Position numbers and translations under genes: made by a program. From NCBI RefSeq assembly GCF_005377625.1, contig NZ_CP040098.1:2531279-2595278 (forward strand): a stretch of DNA of 64,000 nt, in the 5' to 3' direction. Source of the stretch: Desulfoglaeba alkanexedens ALDC. GTDB lineage: Bacteria; Desulfobacterota; Syntrophobacteria; Syntrophobacterales; DSM-9756. Position 1 is the first letter of the stretch. Each line of letters opens with the position of its first letter. Positions 45,442 through 54,157 of this stretch are shown here, piece by piece. The notes beneath the pieces were generated by a model. It saw only the letters and a list, made by a program, of their open reading frames with translations, ran no database searches and was not told where the DNA came from.

Positions 45442-46227
45442 TCACTCGGATCCTTTTTGTTCAGTCGGAAAAGCGGTTCTTGGACCGGCTCCGACAAGCC
45501 CTGCCTTTCTCTTTTCTTTGAGCCTGAAACTATCCCCTTTGATGTTGAGGGTGGTGCAGTGGTGAAGGAGCCTATCGAGTATGGCTGTGGCCAGCACCTG
45601 ATCATTGAAGATCTCCCCCCAGTCAACAAAGCTCTTGTTGGAGGTGATGATCAAAGAGGCCTTCTCGTATCTTCTGGTAAGAAGCCTGAAGAAAAGCCCA
45701 GCTTCATCTCGGCTCATCGGGAGGTATCCCATCTCATCGATGATGAGCACTCTTGGGTAGACAAACTGTTGGAGTTGCCTCTCCACCCGGTTCTCCATCC
45801 TGGCTCGAGTGAGCCGAGTAAGCATCGACTCGAGAGTAAGGAAGAGGACTCGGTATCCGGCCTCTACGGCTTTTACTCCCAGCGAAATGGAAAGATGTGT
45901 CTTTCCCACCCCCGGAGGGCCAAGGAGGATCACATTCTCTGCCCTATCGACGAAGGAGAGTCCCGAGAGTTCACGGATCACCTTGCGATCGATGCTTGGC
46001 TGAAACGAGAAGTCAAATTGCTCAAGAGTTTTCACCCAGGGGAATCGGGCCATCTTGAGTCTGGCCTCAACGGCCTTTCCGTGTCTGCCCCGCCATTCGG
46101 CCTGAAGGGCTTCCGCAAGGAAGTCTTTATAGGAGAGATCCCTCTTTGATGCCTGCTCACAGACTGAATCGATCTGCGAGAGAAGGTGCTCCATCTTCAT
46201 CTTCTCAAGGAGGCCTGCTAGCTCCAT
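45442..46227 (-). CDS. istB: IS21 helper ATPase IstB
   Basis: DnaA/DnaC-like AAA+ ATPase of 261 residues that assists the IstA transposase in target selection. Walker A LLGPPGVGKTHLSISLG, Walker B RVLIIDEMGYLP and the sensor region LIITSNKSFVDWGEIF are present. The start overlaps the end of istA by ten bases, the normal arrangement for coupled translation. Confidence 0.93.
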   Translation of the reverse strand: MELAGLLEKMKMEHLLSQIDSVCEQASKRDLSYKDFLAEALQAEWRGRHGKAVEARLKMARFPWVKTLEQFDFSFQPSIDRKVIRELSGLSFVDRAENVILLGPPGVGKTHLSISLGVKAVEAGYRVLFLTLESMLTRLTRARMENRVERQLQQFVYPRVLIIDEMGYLPMSRDEAGLFFRLLTRRYEKASLIITSNKSFVDWGEIFNDQVLATAILDRLLHHCTTLNIKGDSFRLKEKRKAGLVGAGPRTAFPTEQKGSE

Positions 46228-47405
46228 CGGCTCGCCTCCTCGTAGATCGACAGATCCCTTCGCTCAACCTGCAATGCCTCCTGCCACAATTGGGCATGAT
46301 GGGCTGCAACGCTTCCCCATCCCTCGGCTGCACTGCGAAGGGTGTGTTCGGCCACCAGGGTCTCTTCGGCGTAGACTCTCAAGGTTCCATCCAACCCGAT
46401 CCTCACTCGGACCGTTTGTCCACACAGCTGAGAGGGCACACTGTATCTATTGCCCAAAACATCGATGAAGCCATCCCAGTGGACACACCGGTGCTCGAGA
46501 TAAGAGGTGTCATACCGCAGGGCAGGAAGGGGACGAAGATGAGGAGCCTCACGGGAGAATCGTTCGGCTACGATTTCCTTGACTGTTCCGTGCAGCCTCT
46601 GATCGGTTTCCTCTGTGAGCCACTTCTCAGCGAGAGCGTTCATCTGGGCGAAGCTCTCGAACTTGCGGTAACGCACAAAGAAGTTGTGCTTGATATAGCC
46701 CACCATCCGCTCATCTTTTCCCTTGGTCCTTGCTCTTCTCGGGCGACAGGCTCTGGGGGTGAAGCCATAGTGGCCGGCAAGATCTATAAATCGTTCGTTA
46801 AAGCGAACACTCTCCCCGATCCTGTGGACAATAACCGTTGCTTTCTGGTTATCCACGAGCACCTCTATTACTACTCCTCCAAAGTACTCGAAGGCTCTGA
46901 TGATCCCTTCGTAGGTGTGCTCGGCATCATTCCTGGGGGCACACCAGAAGAAGAGACGCCGGGAAAATCCGAGGGTATTCACACTGAAGTAGACCTTCTG
47001 TGGGATTTCAGCCACTTCGGTTGTGAGCTCTCCCCAATCATTTTGCATCTGAACTCCAGGATCTGTTTCAAACCGTACCGTTGCCCGGCTTTGCCTCATG
47101 GGCCTTCTGGGGCTGATGTACTCCCGAAGGATGGTGGTCCCGCCCGTGTAGCCTCGCTGTTCGATCTCACGCAAGATCACCATAGCATTCCAGACTCCAT
47201 CTCTCAGGAGCTGGTCGATCAAGGGTTTGAAGGGATCAAGTTTGCTCACCCTTGCACCGGGTCTTTTCCCCGAGGGTACTCCTCCTCGACTAAGAGCACG
47301 GCTTATGGTTTTTGGATGCACTCCCAGGCTTTCTGCGATGTCCTTCTTGTAGACGCCCTTTTCAACTTGTGCTCTGATCTCCATCCAGTCCTCCTTTTTG
47401 AGCAT
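46218..47405 (-). CDS. istA: IS21 transposase IstA
   Basis: DDE transposase of 395 residues. The N-terminal helix-turn-helix (KGVYKKDIAESLGVHPKTISRAL) is followed by the rve-type catalytic core with QNDWGELTTEV, then VEVLVDNQKATVI and the FTPRACRPRRARTKGKDERM segment carrying the catalytic Glu region. A C-terminal domain (VDVLGNRYSVPSQL-type: FIDVLGNRYSVPS) closes it. It is complete. Confidence 0.92.
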   Translation of the reverse strand: MLKKEDWMEIRAQVEKGVYKKDIAESLGVHPKTISRALSRGGVPSGKRPGARVSKLDPFKPLIDQLLRDGVWNAMVILREIEQRGYTGGTTILREYISPRRPMRQSRATVRFETDPGVQMQNDWGELTTEVAEIPQKVYFSVNTLGFSRRLFFWCAPRNDAEHTYEGIIRAFEYFGGVVIEVLVDNQKATVIVHRIGESVRFNERFIDLAGHYGFTPRACRPRRARTKGKDERMVGYIKHNFFVRYRKFESFAQMNALAEKWLTEETDQRLHGTVKEIVAERFSREAPHLRPLPALRYDTSYLEHRCVHWDGFIDVLGNRYSVPSQLCGQTVRVRIGLDGTLRVYAEETLVAEHTLRSAAEGWGSVAAHHAQLWQEALQVERRDLSIYEEASRWS

Positions 47406-47511
47406 GGGTCACCTCCGGCTCTCTTGGGTCTTGCTGGAGGAATAACCCTTCGCTCATCTGGGAGGACATTTTATTCCGGCGTTTACCTGACATTTAATTC
47501 CGATGGTGACA

Positions 47512-48030
47512 CTCATCGAAAGGGTTTGTTGTAACGCTTGAGCCCTGCCGGCCGCGAAGACAGCCTCCGCAGCTTGGTGATATCCCATGACCACACCTGA
47601 TTCGGATCTTCCGCCGGCAGCTCATGCTTCCCCTTGTTCCCAAGCTCCAGCTTGGGAACAAGGGGAATTCTATTTCCCCTCCCCTCGTGGGAGGGGATTA
47701 AGAGGAGGGGGGAGAGGGGGATTTTTTTGATTCCCCTCGTTCCCAAGCTCCAGCTTGGGAACGCCCTGCCCGGGAAGCTCCAGCTTCCCTCCTGCTACAG
47801 CTGAAACGCGCTGTTTTTCTAGGGAGCTTGCCAAGATCTCGAAGTGGTCTTCGGTGGGTGAACACCGGGATCCACGCTAAAATAGTAGATGTGACGAAGT
47901 AAAGGTATTCGGGTCCTTTGTTATGGATTTTGTAGCGGGTCCGCATGGGTCGCGGCCTCATGGGAAGCGAAGCTGGAGCTTCTGCACAGTTGTGTTCCCA
48001 AGCTGGAGCTTGGGAACAAGGTGGAAACCA
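47512..48030. repeat. Duplicated glycosyltransferase tail, right part, plus composite repeats
   Basis: After the CTCAT duplication comes the rest of the glycosyltransferase-end copy (to about 47630). Three dispersed palindromes follow (47637-47658, 47740-47761, 47995-48016), with a MITE-core fragment near 47665, the AGACAGCGCG-type unit near 47800, and a unit of about 110 bp (47850-47960) shared with 17690-17800 and 55995-56110. Confidence 0.65.
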
Positions 48031-48039
48031 GGACTTGAA

Positions 48040-48307
48040 GATGGCGCGGACCATGGCCTCCTTGGTACATGGTCCGCTCAGAGCAAATATACCTTTCCTC
48101 ATCCAGCATAGTCGCCTATCCCTCCCCAGGGGACGTAGCCACAAACCGTTCGCTGTGAAGCTCATCGAGTACCATTTGCCTTTCCTGCTCGCTGAGTGCC
48201 CGCGCAGGCTTCGACCTCGGTTTGACCTCCCCTTTGGGTCTCTTTTCACTCCCTTTTCCACCCTCCACCTTGTATAATGCATGAATCCGTAAGCGTTTGC
48301 GCCGCAC
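48040..48307 (-). pseudogene. IS3-type transposase fragment with in-frame stop
   Basis: The minus-strand frame reads ALSEQERQMVLDELHSERF, then SPGEG, a TAG codon at about 48116-48118, and resumes in frame as ATMLDEERYICSERTMYQ. This is the N-terminal part of an IS3-group transposase catalytic protein, where EVYATLLDE would be expected at the stop. The copy lacks its rve core and ends in repeat DNA, so it is a dead relic. Confidence 0.75.
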
Positions 48308-48631
48308 CGCTTAGTTGATCGGCCTGATAAGAAGAAAGGTGTATTATAGGAAGAATGGCATAATCGATGATAGCATACGCGCAACCGTTGCTCGACGCAA
48401 CAGATGGATCACCCGAGCAGATGCAGAATGCACTCTCGATAGCGCAGATGTGTTGGAATCTCGCGTTGCTGCCCGAGACTGAACAAGAAGAGAGCATCGC
48501 CGTAGCGCAGAGGTGTACATTCTCCAGTTGATGGATTTAGGTCATGCGACAACTACCCTGACACAGGGGGAGGGTCACCCTGGATGTCGTTCTAAAAGAT
48601 CTGCACCCAATGGAAATGATAGAATACGGTT
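48308..48631. other. Intergenic stretch before hicA
   Basis: AT-richer DNA with no supported gene. Near 48570-48600 a 40-bp unit containing GGATGTCGTTCTAAAAGATC matches the unit near 33410. An attC-like fold around 48548-48588 was considered but is not convincing. Confidence 0.4.
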
Positions 48632-48886
48632 ATGAACAAACTGGAAAAGCTGTACGAGCATATTTTGATGCGAAGATCAGATGCGAATGTCCCGTTCGAG
48701 ACTTTATGCTCCCTGCTCAAGCGGCTTGGGTTTGATGAGCATATCAGAGGGGATCACCATATTTTCACCAAGGATGGTGTTGATGAGATTCTCAATTTAC
48801 AACCCAAAGAAGGTAAAGGCAAACCATATCAAGTCAAACAAGTCAGAGATGTCATTCTGAAGTACCAAATTCGAATTGGAGAATGA
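48632..48886 (+). CDS. hicA: HicA-family toxin (mRNA interferase)
   Basis: HicA toxin, 84 residues, a small double-stranded RNA-binding-like fold that cleaves mRNA on the ribosome when free of its antitoxin. The motif LLKRLGFDEHIRGDHHIFTK contains the G-x-H-H pair, including the catalytic His, and ILNLQPKEGKGKPYQVKQV gives the following strand and helix. Its stop overlaps the hicB start (ATGA). The base composition is lower in GC than the host core genes. It lies at the head of the attC-bounded array. Confidence 0.85.
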   Translation: MNKLEKLYEHILMRRSDANVPFETLCSLLKRLGFDEHIRGDHHIFTKDGVDEILNLQPKEGKGKPYQVKQVRDVILKYQIRIGE

Positions 48887-49101
48887 TGATGGAAAAAAAA
48901 TACGAAATTATCATTTTTTGGAGTTCTGAGGACGATTCATTTGTGGCCGAGGTGCCGGAACTCCCCGGATGCATGGCGGACGGGAAGACTTACCAAGAGG
49001 CCCTAAGCAATGTGGGACAAATTATCGATGAGTGGATCGAAACCGCCACAAGGCTCGGCCGGCCTATTCCTCAGCCGAAAGGCCGTCTTGCGTATGCCTA
49101 A
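48883..49101 (+). CDS. hicB: HicB-family antitoxin
   Basis: Antitoxin of 72 residues with the partial RNase H-like fold: KYEIIIFWSSEDDSFVAEVPE, then LPGCMADGKTYQEALSNV. It is short and lacks a C-terminal DNA-binding helix-turn-helix, as in HicB proteins that rely on other regions for autoregulation. GGAG precedes the triple ATG at 48883-48891, so any of the three could start. An attC-like site begins 11 bases after the stop. Confidence 0.85.
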   Translation: MMMEKKYEIIIFWSSEDDSFVAEVPELPGCMADGKTYQEALSNVGQIIDEWIETATRLGRPIPQPKGRLAYA

Positions 49102-49112
49102 AGGCATATTTC

Positions 49113-49172
49113 GCACAACCAGCCCCTCAAGCTGACCCTTGTTCCTCGCGCGGCTTAGGGGTACCGTTATAT
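49113..49172. repeat. attC-like recombination site 1
   Basis: A 60-bp site with outer boxes GCACAAC (49113-49119) and GTTATAT (49166-49172). The inner arms CCCCTCAAGC and GCTTAGGGG pair with one extrahelical base, around a loop region ending GCGCGGCTTA as in many integron attC sites. It lies directly after hicB. The boxes deviate at one or two positions from the RYYYAAC / GTTRRRY consensus. Confidence 0.65.
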
Positions 49173-49189
49173 TGTTAAAAGGCAAAGCA

Positions 49190-49900
49190 ATGCAAAGTAC
49201 GACAAAGGATTTACGTTATCTCGAAGCTAAAGATACATTCCTCGAATATGCGTTTCTCGCAGTTGGACACCATTTTGATTCTCGCGAAGGTTTTAACAAC
49301 TATTTCGATTCAATAGCCGATGATAACCGAAAAAGTTTATTCCTGAGAACGGCATCGTTCTATTTGTTTCTTATAAAGCGCGGGGATTGGGTGGTCGACA
49401 TTCCAGGGTCGGATAAAATTCTGGATTATCTTACAAACACCTATAAATATGTAGGAATATTTTCGTTAATTGAATCCCTCTCGAATGAGAAATTTATGGA
49501 TTTTTATCAATTTCTTGTCAGACGTAAATCTGCGATTTCATATCCGATAAATGACAAAAATGAGCTCGATCCAATTTATGAGAGGTATAAGGCGGATTAC
49601 GGTTCGATAAAAAAATGCATTGCTTTTTTCAAGGCACTCAACCCTGAACGTCAAAATGCGCTGATTTCGCAATTAGAGGTTCGGGGAACAGAATCTTCTA
49701 TCGAAAGCCTGGCAAAATGTTTGTACGAGCTACGGTCGAAGTTTGTTCACGAGGCAGAACTTGTCCACCACATGGTTGATGGAACCTCCGTCAGTTTCAA
49801 AGGCAAGAAAACTATTGTATGCAAGCTGTCTATAAAGGATGCTTTGATTTTTTTCGAGGAGGGTTTAATTGAACATTTCAAAGATAACAACCAAATATAA
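49190..49900 (+). CDS. HEPN-like protein in a cassette
   Basis: Unrecognised AT-rich gene, 236 residues, all-helical by inspection. Near the C-terminus LYELRSKFVHEAELVH contains R182-x4-H187, the pattern of HEPN ribonuclease or nucleotidyltransferase-partner domains common in defence and toxin systems. ATG 49190 is close to the preceding attC-like site and the stop overlaps the next one, the compact layout of an integron cassette. The HEPN suggestion rests on one motif plus helix content. Confidence 0.6.
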   Translation: MQSTTKDLRYLEAKDTFLEYAFLAVGHHFDSREGFNNYFDSIADDNRKSLFLRTASFYLFLIKRGDWVVDIPGSDKILDYLTNTYKYVGIFSLIESLSNEKFMDFYQFLVRRKSAISYPINDKNELDPIYERYKADYGSIKKCIAFFKALNPERQNALISQLEVRGTESSIESLAKCLYELRSKFVHEAELVHHMVDGTSVSFKGKKTIVCKLSIKDALIFFEEGLIEHFKDNNQI

Positions 49901-49955
49901 CATTGCCAATTCAGCCGACGCCAAAAAGCTGCGCGGCTGATTGGCGTCGTTCTCG
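49895..49955. repeat. attC-like recombination site 2
   Basis: A 61-bp site with outer boxes ATATAAC (49895-49901) and GTTCTCG (49949-49955). The arms GCCAATTCAGCC and GGCTGATTGGC pair with one extra T, and the inner part CAGCCGACGCC ... GCGCGGCTG closely resembles attC sites of aadA-type cassettes. It overlaps the stop codon of the HEPN-like gene. Confidence 0.7.
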
Positions 49956-50110
49956 GCGGCTGCGCCGCCGAGGATCGCGGTGCTGACTTCGTCAAGTACC
50001 TTTGCCCTGGCACCCTGCGCCAGCACAAGGTACTTGACCGGACACCTCACACCGATCAACCAGACTATGTCTGTTTCATTGGCGCAGGGCGCCGGTCAGC
50101 ACCGCGATTA
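49951..50110. repeat. Structured 160-bp element, copy 1
   Basis: Directly after attC-like site 2. It contains a hairpin CTCGGCGGC / GCCGCCGAG, then an outer stem ATCGCGGTGCTGAC (from about 49974) pairing perfectly with GTCAGCACCGCGAT (to about 50108). The outer stem encloses the arm GTCAAGTACCTT / AAGGTACTTGAC. A related copy lies at 54151-54311. It ends about 60 bases before the SIR2 gene start. Confidence 0.75.
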
Positions 50111-50169
50111 GACCCACTGAGATCTCAGCTGCTCGAATGCACGCGCGTATTGGATAGGAAACAGAAGGA

Positions 50170-53100
50170 ATGCAATTCATCACCGACGGCCCCGATATTC
50201 CAGATGCGCTCTTGCATGCGCACGAAGAGGGCCGAGTGGTGTTCTTCTGCGGCGCAGGTATTTCATACCCCGCCGGCCTGCCAGGCTTCAAAGGGCTGGT
50301 GGAGCAGATCTACCGGCTGAACGGCACGGCGCTCTCAGACATCGAGCGCGAGGCCTTCGACCGTGGCCAGTTCGACGCCACGCTCGACCTGCTGGAGCGG
50401 CGCCTGCCGGGGCAGCGCCTTGCCGTCCGTCGCAAGTTGGCCGAAGTTTTGAAGCCAAATCTGCGCCGCAAAGGTGCCACGGATACGCACGCGTCACTGT
50501 TGCGGTTGGCGCGCAGCCGCGAGGGCGCGTTGCGGCTGGTCACCACCAACTTCGACCGCGTTTTTCACACCGCGGCCAAACGCACAGGCCAAGCGTTCGA
50601 GGCTTATGCAGCACCGATGTTGCCTATCCCTAAGAACAGCCGCTGGAATGGGCTGGTCTACCTGCACGGCCTGCTGCCCGAGAAAGCGGACGACACGGCC
50701 CTGAACCGCCTGGTGGTCACCAGTGGCGATTTCGGCCTGGCCTATCTGACCGAACGCTGGGCTGCTCGTTTCGTAAGCGAGTTGTTCCGCAACTACGTGG
50801 TCTGCTTCGTGGGCTACAGCATCAACGACCCGGTGCTGCGCTACATGATGGATGCTCTGGCCGCCGACCGGATGCTGGGCGTAGTCACGCCTCAGGCCTG
50901 GGCGCCGGCCGACTGCGAGCCAGGGCAGGAGCATGGCAAGGCCATCGAGTGGGAAGCCAAGGGCGTCAGACCCATCCTTTACCATGTGCCCACCGGTAGC
51001 CATGACCATTCGGCGCTGCATCGAACTCTGCACGCCTGGGCGGACACCTACCGTGACGGCGTACTGGGCAAGGAGCGCATCGTTGTCAGCCACGCCCTGG
51101 CACGACCTTCGGCGAGCACACAGCAGGACGATTTCGTCGGCCGGATGTTGTGGGCCTTGTCGGACAAATCAGGGCTGCCGGCCAAGCGCTTTGCCGACTT
51201 CAACCCTGTCCCATCGCTGGACTGGTTGCTGGATGCCTTCTCGGACGAGCGCTTTTGTCACAGCGATCTGCCCCGCTTCGATGTGCCACCGCGTGACGAG
51301 ACAGACGCCAAACTGCGCTTCAGCCTGATTCGTCGGCCTGCGCCCTATGACCATGCGCCGCAGATGTTGCTGGTCTGCGGTGGTGTCGCCGGTAGCCAGT
51401 GGGACTACGTGATGTTTCATCTTGCCCGCTGGCTTACGCGCCATCTGGATGACCCTAGGTTGATCCTCTGGATTGCACAACGTGGCGGCCGGATGCACGA
51501 TCAATGGACTTCGCTGATTGAGCGGGAGCTGGATCGTCTGGAATCGCTGGAGCGTGACGGCAAGGCCGCCGAACTGTATGAAATCCGCTCGCAGGCGCCG
51601 AAGGCCATCCCTGGCTCCTTGATGCGCAAGTTGTGGCGCCTGCTGCTCAGCTGCCGAGTGAAATCATCATGGCACGACCTCGATCTCTATCGCTGGAAAA
51701 ATCGGCTGAAGCGGGATGGGCTTACCACCACGCTGCGCCTGGAATTGCGCGAACTGCTCGCCCCCCAAGTGGCCTTGAAGAAGCCGTTTCGCTGGGGCGA
51801 TGAAGAAGAAAGTGCGGACGCACCCACGCGCTTGCGGCAACTGGTCGACTGGGAGTTGGTGCTGGCCGCCGATCATGTGCATTCGGCCCTGCGTGACCTT
51901 GCCGGCGAGCACTGGACAACCGCCTTACCGCAACTGCTGGAGGATTTTCAGCAACTGCTGCGCGATGCACTGGACTTGTTGCGCGAGCTGGGCGAGGCCG
52001 ATGACCGCAGCGACCGATCGCATTGGGATCTGCCGTCCATTACGCCGCACTGGCAGAACCGGGGTTTCCGCGACTGGGTGAGCCTGATCGAGTTGCTGCG
52101 CGATGCGTGGCTGGCGCTTCGCGCCAACAGCAGTGCACGCGCGACGCGAATAGCGCAGGACTGGTTCGAGTTGCCGTATCCCACCTTCAAACGACTCGCC
52201 TTATTCGCTGCCAGTGAGGATGACTGCATCCCGCCCGAGCAGTGGGTGGATTGGCTGCTGGCCGATAGCGCGTGGTGGCTGTGGTCAATCGATACGAGGC
52301 GGGAGGTGTTCAGGCTGTTCGTCCTGCAGGGGCACCTATTGGCTGGAGCCGCTCAGGAACGTTTGGAAGCGGCCATACTGAGAGGCCCGCCGCGCGAGAT
52401 GTACAGGGATGATCTGGAACCAGAACGGTGGCAAGAGTTGGTCGCCCACTCCGTCTGGGTGCATTTGGCCAAATTGAATGCCTCGGGCCTCGCGCTGGGG
52501 GTACCCGCTGCGGCGCGCTTGGCGGAATTATCCAATGCCCACCCGGAATGGCAGTTGGCGGCCAATGAGCGCGACGAGTTTTCCCACTGGATGAGTGGCA
52601 CCGGCGATCCGGATTATGAAGAAAGGCGTGATGTCGACATTGCACCTCGAAAGCGGCGTGAACTCGTTCAATGGCTTACAAAGTCGAAACCCGAACGGCG
52701 ACCATTCTACGAGGACACGTGGTGCGATGTCTGCCGCACCCGCTTCTTTCACAGCCTGTACGCGCTATGCGAGCTGGCACGTAATGACGTATGGCCGGTC
52801 GGACGATGGCGTGAAGCAATGCAGGTCTGGGCCGAAGAAGGCATGGTACTACGGTCGTGGCGCTATGCCGCGCCGCTGGTTCGGACTATGCCCGACATCG
52901 TCATCCAGGAGATCCTCCACAGTGTGACGTGGTGGATCGAGGCCGCATCCAAGGCAATCAACCGCCACGAGGACATTCTGCTGAACCTGTGCCGCCGAGT
53001 TCTGGAGCTACCACTGGAAGCAGGCACTGGCATAAAGCGCAATGAAGAGCCGCTTGACCAACCCGTTACAGAAGCAATCAATCATCCGGTCGGGCATGTC

Positions 53101-53994
53101 ACGCAGGCGTTGATCAACCTTTGGTTCAAACGCAATCCGAACGACAACGATCAGCTTCCAACCGACATCAAGCCCTTCTTCACGGAAATCTGCGATGTAC
53201 AAGTGGATCGGTTCCGCCACGGCCGGGTACTGCTGGGTGCGCATTTGATCGCGATCTTCCGCGTTGATCGCGCTTGGGCCGAGCAACACCTCTTGCCGCT
53301 GTTTAGCTGGAGCAATCCGGTTGAAGCAAAAGCCGTGTGGGAAGGTTTCCTGTGGTCACCCCGCCTGTACCAGCCTTTGCTTAAGGTCCTTAAACCTCAG
53401 TTGCTGGAGAGCGCAAATCACTACACCGACTTGGGCGGACACCGACAACAGTTCGCGGCCTTCCTGACGTACACAGCATTGGGTCCGACCGATGGATACA
53501 CCGTGGATGACTTTCGATCCGCGATTGGCGCGCTACCTCAAGAAGGGCTGGAGGAATGTGCACAAGCGCTATCGCAGGCACTTGAAGGCGCCGCCGATCA
53601 GCGCGAGGACTATTGGAAGAATCGTGTCCAGCCGTTCTGGCAACAGGTCTGGCCCAAGTCACGCGACCTAGCCACTCCGCGAATCGCCGAATCCTTGACC
53701 CGACTGATCATTGCCGCCCGAGGCGAATTCCCTGCGGCCTTGGCAGCGGTGCAGGACTGGTTGCAACCGATAGAACATCCATACTATGTTGTCCATCTGC
53801 TGCACGAATCCGGTCTGTGCAGACAATACCCGGCGGAGGCTCTGCAGCTGCTGGACGCCGTCATTGCCAACCAACAGTGGGCCCCTCAAGAGTTCGGGCA
53901 ATGTCTGGACGAAATCGCGCAGGTCGCGCCACAGCTTGCGCAAGATGCCAGATACCAGCGATTAAGTGAATACTTCCGGAGGCTTGGCATGTGA
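50170..53994 (+). CDS. Large SIR2-domain protein, likely anti-phage NADase
   Basis: A 1274-residue protein with an N-terminal SIR2 domain (about 1-290): FFCGAGISYPAGLPGF at 26-40, TTNFDRVF at 125-132 with the catalytic-type Asn127/Asp129, H166 in YLHG, and VGYSINDP at 214-221. In bacterial defence proteins this domain cleaves NAD. The remaining 980 residues are helical and Trp-rich with no visible P-loop, so it is not STAND/Avs-like; the layout resembles single-gene DSR-type defence sirtuins. AGGA precedes ATG 50170. It lies between attC-like sites in the cassette orientation and its composition differs from its AT-rich neighbour. Confidence 0.82.
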   Translation: MQFITDGPDIPDALLHAHEEGRVVFFCGAGISYPAGLPGFKGLVEQIYRLNGTALSDIEREAFDRGQFDATLDLLERRLPGQRLAVRRKLAEVLKPNLRRKGATDTHASLLRLARSREGALRLVTTNFDRVFHTAAKRTGQAFEAYAAPMLPIPKNSRWNGLVYLHGLLPEKADDTALNRLVVTSGDFGLAYLTERWAARFVSELFRNYVVCFVGYSINDPVLRYMMDALAADRMLGVVTPQAWAPADCEPGQEHGKAIEWEAKGVRPILYHVPTGSHDHSALHRTLHAWADTYRDGVLGKERIVVSHALARPSASTQQDDFVGRMLWALSDKSGLPAKRFADFNPVPSLDWLLDAFSDERFCHSDLPRFDVPPRDETDAKLRFSLIRRPAPYDHAPQMLLVCGGVAGSQWDYVMFHLARWLTRHLDDPRLILWIAQRGGRMHDQWTSLIERELDRLESLERDGKAAELYEIRSQAPKAIPGSLMRKLWRLLLSCRVKSSWHDLDLYRWKNRLKRDGLTTTLRLELRELLAPQVALKKPFRWGDEEESADAPTRLRQLVDWELVLAADHVHSALRDLAGEHWTTALPQLLEDFQQLLRDALDLLRELGEADDRSDRSHWDLPSITPHWQNRGFRDWVSLIELLRDAWLALRANSSARATRIAQDWFELPYPTFKRLALFAASEDDCIPPEQWVDWLLADSAWWLWSIDTRREVFRLFVLQGHLLAGAAQERLEAAILRGPPREMYRDDLEPERWQELVAHSVWVHLAKLNASGLALGVPAAARLAELSNAHPEWQLAANERDEFSHWMSGTGDPDYEERRDVDIAPRKRRELVQWLTKSKPERRPFYEDTWCDVCRTRFFHSLYALCELARNDVWPVGRWREAMQVWAEEGMVLRSWRYAAPLVRTMPDIVIQEILHSVTWWIEAASKAINRHEDILLNLCRRVLELPLEAGTGIKRNEEPLDQPVTEAINHPVGHVTQALINLWFKRNPNDNDQLPTDIKPFFTEICDVQVDRFRHGRVLLGAHLIAIFRVDRAWAEQHLLPLFSWSNPVEAKAVWEGFLWSPRLYQPLLKVLKPQLLESANHYTDLGGHRQQFAAFLTYTALGPTDGYTVDDFRSAIGALPQEGLEECAQALSQALEGAADQREDYWKNRVQPFWQQVWPKSRDLATPRIAESLTRLIIAARGEFPAALAAVQDWLQPIEHPYYVVHLLHESGLCRQYPAEALQLLDAVIANQQWAPQEFGQCLDEIAQVAPQLAQDARYQRLSEYFRRLGM

Positions 53995-54027
53995 AAATAA
54001 GGGGAATCGGTTCACACAATAACTGGG

Positions 54028-54090
54028 GTCTAACGAATAAGGATAGATCGTGAGAGCGAAGCGATCCACGATCTTATTCTGTGGTTGGAC
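54028..54090. repeat. attC-like recombination site 3
   Basis: A 63-bp site with boxes GTCTAAC (54028-54034, fits RYYYAAC) and GTTGGAC (54084-54090, fits GTTRRRY). The arms GAATAAG ... GATCGTG and CACGATCTTATTC pair with a small bulge. It follows the SIR2 stop by 34 bases. Confidence 0.65.
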
Positions 54091-54096
54091 GAGCCC

Positions 54097-54157
54097 GTTC
54101 AACAATTGCTTTCAGCGGACGGTCGGAAGCCGGCAGCCGCTGAAGCATATGTTCTCG
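54097..54157. repeat. attC-like recombination site 4
   Basis: A 61-bp site with boxes GTTCAAC (54097-54103) and GTTCTCG (54151-54157). The arms TGCTTTCAGCGG and CCGCTGAAGCA pair with one extra T. It begins six bases after site 3, leaving a cassette with no room for a gene. Confidence 0.7.

Larger units (their letters stand above)
45190..47511. mobile_element. IS21-family insertion sequence, apparently complete
   Basis: A 2322-bp element with TGTC ends and internal terminal repeats (both ends contain CGGAATAAAATGTCC), flanked by a 5-bp target duplication CTCAT (45185-45189 and 47512-47516). It encodes the overlapping istA and istB on the minus strand. Both reading frames are intact, so it is probably still mobile. 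Confidence 0.92.

Noticed and set aside
48548-48588. A further attC-like site upstream of hicA
   Set aside because: AAC and GTT cores can be found, but the arms do not pair convincingly and the right part is a dispersed 40-bp repeat.
50170-53994. SIR2 protein as a STAND/Avs-type NTPase
   Set aside because: No Walker A or B motif is visible after the SIR2 domain in the remaining 980 residues.
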